A program made the translations under genes and the position numbers. 64,000 nucleotides of DNA, from positions 3,172,001-3,236,000 of the forward strand of contig OX365955.1 of NCBI GenBank assembly GCA_947247005.1, in the 5' to 3' direction. Shown one piece after another: positions 46,701 through 58,700 of this stretch (within the stretch, counting starts at the first letter, position 1; every line of letters starts with the position of its first letter). Source of the stretch: Spisula solida. Its lineage: Eukaryota; Mollusca; Bivalvia; Venerida; Mactridae. Under the pieces are notes generated by a model. It was not told where the DNA came from, searched no databases, and was given only the letters and a program-made list of their open reading frames with translations.

Positions 46701-49700
46701 ATAAAACAGTACCCAGTACACCTATTCCTTGAAACTTTGTACATTCTTCTCCCAGAACTATCAGCGCTTTGATTTATGAAAATAACAAAACAAGTATATT
46801 GGGGTTAAGAGTCTAGTCAGGAGACCCTAAGCAGACTGAAAGGTGGGTGTTTGACACAAGAAACGTATGTCTCTAACAAAGTACTATAACCTAGACTAAT
46901 ATCATCTGACCAACAATTCCTGACAATATGCACAGCAAGCTATAGGCTTGTAGGCTTGGTATCAAGTATTTATGACCTCACCAATGAGCCTCACATGGAC
47001 ATGCCATAGTAAACAAACAGACTTGTATATGACAACCTAGAAGATGCCAGACATTACTATCACCACTTTAGCGGATTACCCTCTTGTCTGATAAGTTAAG
47101 TCTAGTTTGTTTGCGGTCAACTGAGACAGTTGTAAGTACAGTTTAGCGATATAGCCTTAATTGTTCACATTTATATACCGGTATTGTCAATAGTGTTAGT
47201 ATAAACCACATTTATTTGAAGTTTCATTGGAATCCAACAAATGGTTTAGGAAAGCTAGTGCATGCATCCACCAACCAACCAACTGACCGACCAACCGACC
47301 GATGGACAGACGGACAGACGTCCAGCATAAAATCAATATGCTTCCCTATGTGTCACTCCCCAACTGAGAAGTGTCTGGATTTAAATTTAGCTGATATATC
47401 TCGGGTGTCAACAGAGCCAAACTAAAATGTTGCTGACCATTTTTGCCAAACGAGAGGCCTTCAACCACAATCTTACAGTATGTAACCAAGTTTGTAATGT
47501 ATAAAACCCTTCATACCAGGTTAAATTCACCATAACTTAGCCATTTCTTGAGATATTTTCATGAAATAACTTTCATTTTGGTCAGATAGATAAATCCATA
47601 ATTTCGGATAAAAAGGGAGATTGACACCCCTGTAAATATTATATGAATATGAACGGGGCTTACCGGTCCAGGCGACCAATTTAGATCTTCATCGGAATCA
47701 TCTATAGGATCATCCTCACCGTCGATATCATCAGGCACATGATCATCGTCGGACATATATACTGCTGGGACTGCTTGTTTCAATCTGTTTGTACTATGGA
47801 CATCCGCATCGTCTGCACCTATTACACAATTATATATTTCTGTTTATTTGGGTTTTACGCCGTATTCTCAACAATTTTTCAGTTATATACTCAGTGATTT
47901 TTTCCCTTATTTACTTAGGGATGAGGAATTTTTGAGGCTTCTTGGGTCAAAATTGGGAAAAGTACAAATCTGATACCAAAACTTGATAAAAACAAAACTG
48001 CGTTCAATAAACGCTTATGCCCCCATGGAAGCCTTGCCCACAAAAAGCTAAGTCAATCAGGGGCCATAATTATGTAATAATGTTGGATAGTGTTACATGG
48101 CTTTGAAAATGTAAGGGGTTTGTGATGGAAACAAGTATGCCAAGTTTGAAAGCAATGCCTTGATGTGAAAGTTCATTCTTTCAAGGTCAGCATGTTTTTT
48201 CCAATTATTCTTTACATTTCATTATGATTAATTCTAACACAACCCGCGGTTCCCCTATATACACGTAGAGAAAACCAAAGTGTGCATAAATATCGATAAA
48301 ACACAGCTATGACAAATAAGTTAGCAGTGTTCCACGGAAGAAAATAGTGCAGTGGTTACTATGTCTTGCTGTGTTGTCATTCGTGATTTAATTATTATGC
48401 ATCAAAACTGATGTCCTTGCTTTATTTCTACGATAAAACATAGGTACGTATAAATTATTTCTAAAATAAATTTCTCTTTTGGGCAACATTTTACACAAAA
48501 GTTAAACCCAATATACCTGGGGTCCATCCGGGATCCTCGTCGGAATCATCGACCTCATCGTCCGAGTCAATATCGTTAACATCGGACTCAAAATCTTCCA
48601 GCACGTCATCCAGTCTCATCCTCTTACCTCCTGTCAAATAAAACAGATGCATGGGTGAAAATTCGAAATTCTGAAAAACCGGAAATCCTCAAAAATAGAC
48701 AATTTATAAAGGGAAATAAAGAAAAACAGATTTTTTTGTACACTCAAAAACCTGGAGTTCAGACATATGCCTGAAAATGTTCACCTGTGCAGATGATGAA
48801 ACCAGACGACGTTCAGTAAACCCTTGTGCCCGGTGGGAGCCTTGTCCATAATAACTAGCTAAGTCAATCATGGGGGCCATACTAAGTCAAAGCTAATATT
48901 CAAACAAACTTCCAGCACAGCTAGATTTCTGTGATAACACTGAGAAAAGAAATACATCTTACATAAAAAAGTTACTGTAAAATGGTTAATTTTTGTGGGT
49001 GTAAAATTTTGGTTGATTTCGTGGTTGAACTGGACCACGAAATCTAATCCCAACAATTAATTAATCTGCCTTATACTCAGCAAAGGTTTCACTTTCCATG
49101 TTTCGTAATCCACGAATTTGCAACCCTAGGAAACTGCAAAATTAAGATTCAATGCTGATGAATATCAGTGATTTTACAGTACTGTATGTTTTATAAATGT
49201 GTTACCTGGTCCTGACAGGAAGAAAAGCTCTCCAGGCTTCAAGTCTTCCGGTACATCGGCCGTGTCCATCAGGACAAACGCTTCCTTCCAACGTCGCGGT
49301 ATCTTGGTCTTATCGAGCTTATATCTCTTATAGGTTGGGTGACCTGTCAACCAATACAAACACATAATGAAGTACATTGACCTGTCAAACAAACAAACAC
49401 AGAATGAAGTACATTGACCTGTCAACTATACAGACACATAATTATACAGATGTTAAAGGGAAATAATCAACAATCCAGATTTCAAGATTTATTATAGGCC
49501 CAATAATTGAACAGATCTTAAAAGGGAGATAAACATAACAATCCAGATTTCAAGATTTATTTTACTGAACAAGTGTGATAATTGTACAGATTTTAAAGGG
49601 AGATAATAATAAAGATCCAATATTTGACTGATTTAAAAGGGAGATAATAATAAAGATCCAATATTTGACTGATTTAAAAAGGAGATAACCATGAATGAAC

Positions 49701-52700
49701 GGGAAATGATAATTATGAACAGATAATAATTGACATAATGTGTTCAACAGGAATCAAGAAATATCACTGAATGTGAAGACCCCCAGATACTGCTTGACAC
49801 TGTGGGTGACGTTATTATCAGAGATCAAAATTATGATCACATGCTAGTGCTGTCATTGATAGAAGCGATATCGATATACTGATAATATTTTTTATCTGAT
49901 AGATTACCGGTTTACATTTTGAAATATCGATACATGGGTAAATGAATTGAACCACCAAAAATCCTCATTTTCCAGTGCAAAACAGTTTCTTTGTTAAAAT
50001 GGAAGTTCACAAATTGATAAAATTGGTCAAGTCCAAACCCAAACCAAAGTTGCTATTTTCAAAAGCTGAATCTATACCCCACACAATCATACAGTGTAGA
50101 ATGGCTAAAAAGGGAATCATGACTGTTTCTTTCTTGTCTATATGTGTAAATCGATATATTGATGTATCGCCGATGCTTGTCTTCCGATTTATCGGAATCG
50201 TCAATATGATTCGGGTCATATCAATGACAGCTTTATCACATGCACACCCTAATCTAGATTTGGAAATGATAAACCTTGCGAAGTTTCGTTGAAAAGTAAC
50301 CACTAGCAAAAGTGCAGACAAAATCATAAGCTACTGGTGTTGGGGACAATATACAGAACTGAGCCAAGTACTAACTAGAACACAGACGTCCACACTTCTA
50401 ATTTGACCATGACAAGGGTTGTAACTCAAATGTACATACTGACTAATATTCCTACAAAGTTTGATGACTGCAGCACAAATACTTATAGAATTATCAGAAA
50501 CAAAGTAAAACTAGACATGTTTGTAAAACATGACAAACATGTATGCCCCCATGGCAGCCCAATAGTCGAAAATGTTAAAGTCATAGTGACCTTGACCTTC
50601 AACCTCCAAATCAATAGAGGTCATCTACTGTTGATGACCAACCTCAATGTAAAACTTGGAAGATCCTCGGGCATAGCTGTCTCCAGTTATTGAACGGAAA
50701 CAATTGGTCTACAAACAGACATGTGCAAAAAAACAATGATTATGGGCATAATTAAGTTGCATTAAAGACACAATCTTTATTTAAAAGCTTGGATAAACAG
50801 TGAGAAACTACAAGTTCATCATTTTATGTTCTTTTCAGCAATATCCTGTTGTTCCCTATTTTCGAGAATCTAAGCACAAAAATGATTTTAAAAGCATTTT
50901 AAAAAACTTTTTGATTTTTTTAATTAGAGGAAAATATGACTAAACCACTTAAGCAAAACATGCAATCAACAAAAACACGAAAAAAATAACTTGTATGGTC
51001 TATTTTTAGCATCACATCACGTGACCTCCATAATCTGAGTTCAAGTGAACTTTCTCGTATAGTCGTCATTTTCCGTATTGTGCCTCGACTGGTACTCTTA
51101 CAAACTTTATATTGGGCCCAATTTGTAATATTGTCCTTCAACCACACGTGTAAATTCTCATTTGTGGTTGAAAACCATTCAAAAAAAAGTTTGAGCAAGA
51201 ATAATATGGGTTGTTTCACTTTTTTGAAATGTTCGCAATTTTTTAGTTTTTTTTCGAAAATTTTCGTTTTTTGCCCAAATCTGATTTATTTTTTTGAGGA
51301 AATCAACTAAAATATGTTAAAACTATCAAATTAATTCAAAATCATAACTCAGAAACGAAGTTTTGATGCTTGCCGAAAATACAAGAAAGCACGACGATAC
51401 AAGAATCAGGGATACGAGATCAAACAAACTTGAATGTTGAAACACGAGGAGATGACATCAATTCAACATAGCTAAAAATAATCAAGGTATCAACCAAACA
51501 AACCCCTAATTAGTTTCATTTATAATTCACTAATAAGGCATATGGAAATGTAATTTAAAATACTGTAAAGTCATTCTTTTTAGAGGGAGTTGAATTTTCT
51601 TTGATTTTGTTGTTAAACACGAGCACGAAATCTAATGCCCACAATAAATACACAACTTTGGTTTATCCATCCTACATATGTAATGCACAAATTTATGGCC
51701 CCATAAAAATGCATTTTTATCAAAATCAACGAAAATGAATACCCACGAAAAAATGTGCTTTTACAGTAGACAGCAATGAGAGTTTCTGCCAAACAAGGTA
51801 ATTATATCAATTTAGACATGGCGAGATGGACATCCTACACATTAACCAATTTACGATGAGATATTTTTGGGAGGCTTGCATTTCACAATTTTTTATTTTG
51901 AATTTGTTTATTGTTAAGAAGTTTGAAGAATGACATCACATAATTATTTAAATTTTAGAAAAAGATAATATAATAAAATTACTCAACAATTTTTAAGGAA
52001 TAAAATTTTGCAAATTTATCCATAGCAATAACCGCTCGCAAAAAATTCAGATTTTACCGTATGGACCTGGCTGTGGGAACAAATTATTTAAGGCCAAAAA
52101 TAAAATGCTGTTTGTTTCCAATTCCCTAACTACAAGAGCAAAACGTCCCATTCCTAAAATATCTTTTTGACCCTCTAAAAAAAATTATTTTATAGATTAA
52201 GTCTGGAAAGTAGGGAGTGCGAATATTCACAATGTATTCAAAATTAATATCAATCAAAACTGTAGAGCTAGAATACTGCAGAGGCAAAAAGATTCATGAC
52301 ATTTAAATATTTTTCAAAAATTGTTTTTACCTACCTACCCAACCCTTATTGGCCAAGGTCAGGAAGGGAAAACAAACACTATTATTATATTTTTGGGCTA
52401 ATAAACACAAATTTATCATCTTACATTTTGATACGTTCTTGTCATGTGGTTTTTGGGCGGGCATTTTCTGCTTTTTTCCAATTTTATCACCAGCGCAAAA
52501 GTGCATTAAACGTTCCTGAAAAATAAGAACAAAGCAAAAATCATGTAAAACATGTAAACAAGAGATATTTGTAATCACATCTATGCTCCGATGGCAGCCA
52601 AAGAATCATTATTGTGCATCCACGATAATATGAAACGTAAGAAAATTTGGTACATTCCACAAAGGTGGATTAATCAGATGTACACAATTTATCAGGGATG

Positions 52701-55700
52701 TTTTTAGCATACCTGCCAAGTACTCCACTTAAGGCGGAGTTTCTCCGTTTTTATTTGAAAAATAACAAAATATCCGATTCGATAGAATTTTACTCCACTT
52801 TCGTATCACTTACCCGAAAATAAAATAAACTCTTTAATTTCCGGTGATTAAGTAACAATTAATGAGCATGTAATTACATAACAAACCTTTATGACACCAC
52901 TGGAGTGTTGTCAATCCAATAAACAATCGAAAATTGCCCCCAATAGTGTGAAAAACATCCTAATTGACTGCTGTCAAAAGTTTAATGGTTGAGTAAATGA
53001 TTAAACTCCTGATATAGACCAGACTCTGCAGAACTGTTATATACTGTTTTGTATTAAATGCGCAGTCAGCATAAATATAGTCACTATAAAGATAGAGAAT
53101 GCTCGCCCATATGGGTTATCTCGGTGGCGAGGGTAAATAAATCAAACAACTGCAGTCAGCATTTAGACAGGTACCAAACTGTGACACGGTCAATAAGACT
53201 TGAACATAATGAAACCTGACATTTGTTGATTACATTATGAGAATGAACACATTTACATAGGCTGATACTCTAAATTGAATAATTAAACGATTATTATTAT
53301 AAAACATGGAGAATCATATATTGTTATCACCCTCTTAATGTTGTAATGATTCATGGAACGGCGCGTTTCACATTACCACTCCATTTTGGGATTTTGGAAA
53401 CTTGGCAGGTATGTTTTTAGTACAAAACTGAACATATCTGTTTACTTTAGTAATTTTGCAACAGTTGACCAAACCGATTCATTTTTGTAAACATCACACT
53501 ATCCTGGACGCACTATAATGTTAACGGTCATAGAGACCTTGACCTTAGAACTCAAAATCAATATGATGGTACACAACCTCCCTAATACTGTATTTCAAAG
53601 GGACAAAATTTCGTGGTTATGGTGAAAAAAGACCATTTCATGGAGACGTAATTTCAAGGATTTCAGATTTCATGGAAAATGGCAAGGTCAAAATTCACAC
53701 AAATGATCAGAAAGCATTCACATTATAAAACAGACATAGTAATTCTTTTATTACATGTTGATAAATGCAGATAAACTTCCCAAAAACCCAGTCTTATACC
53801 TGAGACAGAACTTGAAAGCAAGTATGGCAGCCAATGTAAACTTGACATATTTATTGGTATAATTATTCATTGTGGATTTAATTTTGTTGTTGAGGTCATC
53901 TACAAAATAAAATCCCCCACAAATATTTATGATTTTACAATAAAGTTTGAGCATAACCGATCTTAAGTTATTGATCATCTGTAACCAGTTTGTCTATTCA
54001 TATTTAAATTAAGGACCTGAGAATCAATAGGGTTCATCAACTTTTGCTGACCAACCTCCATATAAAGTTTCAGGATTCTAGATCCAAGTATTCTGAAGTT
54101 AAAGAGTGGAAACCGTTTCCGTAGACAGACAAGACGGACGGACACACAAACAGGAGCATAATTCAAGCTGAATCAGCATCTTACAATTGCTGGGAATGTT
54201 AGGTATCCAAGTTGAAAAAATCCCGTAAAATGTCCAAACTATATATTTAAATTGAAATTTATAGTTTTCATCAAATTACCACAAATTGACCAAGGATGAA
54301 GTTCTTTAGTGCTGCAAATCTAGATTTTCGGATTATTCCGGAATTGTAGGACCCCTGATTTATATAATAAATATTGTTATGCATTGTTTTTTACCACTGA
54401 CTAATATTAGATAGCAGGTGAGTCGGTTTTAGCCAAAAATAGTTAACTTTTGCACAAAAATATTTAGTGGCATGGATAGAACTCATCTCGACGTGGGTTA
54501 AAATTGGTCAGAGAATAAAATACTTAGAGTTGTTTTAAAATTTTTGTTGACAGATTTCCACTTGCGTTCTTAACCAAAAATTATGACAAATACCACATGG
54601 TATGGCCTCACTGGATATGTTGGAGGGCGAAGGTGGTGGAGGCGGGTTAAGCAAAATTTTATTTAAAACAATTTACCTCATGTGTCAAGAATTGAGCTTT
54701 CTCTATTTCCTCCAAGGCTTTTACCATTCCTTTCTTCTCAGTATAATACTGTCCACCGACCAGACATCCTTCTACATCTTTACCTTCGTATACATGTATA
54801 GATCTACAATCATATAATGTTACAATATACGTCTTTACCTTCGTATACATGTATAGATCTACAATCATATAATCACCAATGGTAAATGTCGAGAATTAAG
54901 CTATATACCATATACTGTAAACCAAGGAATTATTTCGTGCCATTTAATTTCGCGTAGTTCGCGAGTGGTAGAATTTCGCAAAATTAAGTCGCTGAAAAGG
55001 TGCTAAACCATTAATATGGGCATTGGGGGAAACTTAAAAACGCAAAAATGTTTAGTCGCGAATACGCCGACAATCAGCAAAACGCAAAAGTTAGTAATTC
55101 GCAAAAGTAAATTGGTTTACAGTACGTCTTTATATTGACTTCTGGCGATATCAACGAGAAGACAAGGGGCCGAATTAACTTTGCATTATTAGGTCACCTG
55201 GTCAAGTGACTTCCACTTGATATGACAGACTTCTTCTTATATGAGAGTCCATTTAAATTTCCGACCCCAAGAATGAGATTTTCCTGCATCTTTACCTAAA
55301 TGAACTTGCATTTGATCAATTATGTTACTATTACTTACTGTTAAGTTACCTCGGTCGAAATAACATTGTCAAGATGTCCAACGTCCTTGTTTATATGACG
55401 TCACTTGAATATTTGACGTTATGCGCTGATTAAGGAAAGAGTAACAATAAGTCCAGAGTTTGTTCTCTTACTAAGCGGATAAATAGAATAATAGGTTCCG
55501 CTGTGGAACTTACTGTAAACCAATTTAATTTCGCGAATACTAACTTAAGCATTTTGCTAATCTTCTGCATATTCGCGACTACAAAGTTTCCTGTTTTGAA
55601 GGCTCCAGCAATGTCCATATTAATGTTTTTAGCACTTTTGCGGTGACTTAATTTCGCGAAATTCTACCACTCGCGAACTCCGCGAAACTAAATCGCGAGA

Positions 55701-58700
55701 AATAATTTCTAGGTTTACAGTATCAGATTCACCCAATAAATTCCCCCGCCTTGCTAGATAAGCTTACACATTTAAGCCATCAACCTATTATTTGCTATAT
55801 AATATATATGCATGAAATAGCAATAAACTCGCACATATAATTCAAGTGATGTTCTACTTTATGTTGGGTTAGGCATTTTTAAAGTCCTCTAGAGTATATT
55901 GTGGGGCCTAGATTCGGCATTATGTGAGTGGATTAATACGTCATGACATCATCATCCGCCGAATCCTAATTAAGCACAGCATCTCATTTTTAAAGAATAA
56001 CAAAAAGCATCCACCGAGACAGACACATTCAGCACACACACAATGGTGGTGACATAATAACGAAGAGTAGCAAGGGGTCCATGTAGCCATGCAACGATTC
56101 AGATATTTTTCTCAGGAAAGTGTCTGACCAGTTATGAAGGGGTTCAAACTGCTTTTTTTCGTACAGGTTTGTCCTGATCAAACTCTTAGCCCTAACAATG
56201 TTACAAAAATCAGTGTAACTTTACAAAACAACCTCAAAATTCCAAGGTGGATGGGGGGTCCGGACCCCCAATGCCCCCTATGGACCCGAGCATGCATGTA
56301 GCTATGAATATAGAGTGATACGTACCTGGTATTTACCCAGGCATGTGACGGAGGCTGTGAGAAGAACTGCACATGAAGTTTCACAGGAACACTGTTATTG
56401 TCTGTATGTTGTTCAGGGTTGTTACAAATTAACGCTGGCCACCACGGATGTCCAACTATCTTAGCCCACACAAGGTCACCAGGCGAATAATCTGCAAAGT
56501 TCAATCAGTTGAAGTTCAACAACCAAATTAACATCAATTAATTTTCAATTACCATCAGAAATATTAATTATTATAAAGCAGACATAGTTGAACCAAAATT
56601 AACACTGATACAATATATATCGTTTTATCTTAATTTTGACATCTAGTCAATAAACAAACAAACAAAATTCCGGCCCCATTAGCGTAACCCTGTTTATTCA
56701 CCCGTTCTATTGGTTTTATCCGAAATGTTATCATGAAATTAATTTAGGATAAAAAATTTTCAATATTGTTCAGCAGTGATATACTGGTGATGTATATAGA
56801 CACTGACACAAACAATAACTTTTGGCATTCATTCCTACACATTTTGTGTTTCCATATTTTGATAGGGAATGTTGACATTTAAAAATACTGACATCCAAAA
56901 TGTCAACATTTAATGTTCTTCTAAAATATTTATCAAAATATAGTGTGCTCTGTAAAAGTGCATCCTCATACATCCAGGGCTCTCACTTCACTTTTGGGAC
57001 TGGGGCCAGGGGCCCTCAGGTAGGGGAATTACGCGTAGTTCTGAAGAAAAAGGGGAATTTTGTCTTTATAAATATCAACACTATTATAAAAGCAATACCT
57101 ATTAAATGAACAAAAAGCCAATTTCAAGCTATAACAACAGCTACAGCAACTGTTAAATAGCATTTACGAAGGTTTAAACATGTATTGACTTAAAAAAAAA
57201 TTGTTTTGGAGGGGATTTTTTTCAGAAAATAGGGGTGAAATGAGGGCCCTGACATCAGTGGTAAGTCAAGTTCCAAGACTACATATCACAGGTGAAGAAT
57301 ACTCGGGTCACCGAGAATGTAAAAGTATGGCAACTCCAGTTCATGAATATTCTGTCCTATAAAGTATAAAATCCATTGTTGTATCAAGTTTCGTATTTTA
57401 ATAAATCAAAAACATGATTAGGTTCCATAACGAAAACTCACGAGAAATAATTATTTACAATTCAATGAGGTAACAATTTTTCTTGAACAAAATGAACAGC
57501 CTGTGTCCATCAAATAGGGAAATTTAGCACGCAAAATTGGAAATTATTAAAAAATATTGTTTTCTTATTAATTGTTCAAATTTTGCTTATTACACACAAG
57601 TCATATATAGCAACGACTTTTGCCAGCCTGAAAATCAAACAGCCATACCTATAGGCGCTAGTTACTCTTAAACTAACGAGAACAAAAGAGTGAAAATATG
57701 CACTCTTTTTGCGAAAAAAAATTAAGATTTTTTGGGGAAAATGGAGGTTATTTTGCTAGGTGATTTTTAATTGCCTGTTTTCGGCACTACAAATAGCCAA
57801 GAAAATCACTGGTGGCCTTCAATTATATTATCACAGAATAATAAGTTCCAATTCAATATGGTCATGAACTATATTATCACTTGAAACCAGTAATATTAAG
57901 ATCAAAGGAATAACCACTTAAAGAACAAAACAATAGTAGTCTCAGAATGAATTCAATAGATTTCTATTATGTTAGGCCCCACCCCACCACCTATGGTAGC
58001 TTACGTGTGTTCGGACAGATGGATGCACAGACTACAGACAAAGAATGATCACCTTAGGTGAGCTAAACAGTAGGATTGAAATATTAATATAATACCAGAA
58101 TATATTAAAGTCCAAAGTCATTATTCCTAGAATTGCAATGTTTTTGTACACAACTGACCTGAATAAACCTTTTATAGTTACTATTCCTAGAGTGTTAAAC
58201 AACCTCTATACTCAATATCATCCTGAATATGTTTAGACACTGAGACACAAGTTAACACTACCATACTGTCCATGGATGTAACAGTCATAATATGTTGTCT
58301 AATATGGCAATTTGATGTAATCATTGGAACCCTCGGGGGGGGGGCACCTTCACTCACATGGACACACACATATACACATCAAGGGTTATCACCTTAAACT
58401 GACAGTGACACATACAGAATTTAATTGACAGCTTAAAAAATACAAATTGAAAACCGGTAGGGGACTAATAAATATCAAACCAGTGATTTGTTTGGGCTAT
58501 TTTTAGGGCTGAATACAGGCACCTTCCCCTAGCAAAATAACCTCCATTTTTCCCAAAAAATATTTTTTCCCCCAAAAAAAGTATCTATATTTTCCCCCTT
58601 TTGTGCTCTCTGGTTTCAAAGCAACTACAGTATAGCTCTTTTAAAGTAAAAAAAATAGATTTTCAAACTTGCAAAAGTCATTGCCACATTTGACTAGAGT

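Noticed and set aside
56178..56325. Extension of the PWWP ORF beyond exon 2
   Set aside because: Sequence after the gtacgt donor loses domain similarity, and exon 3 continues the domain in the right phase.
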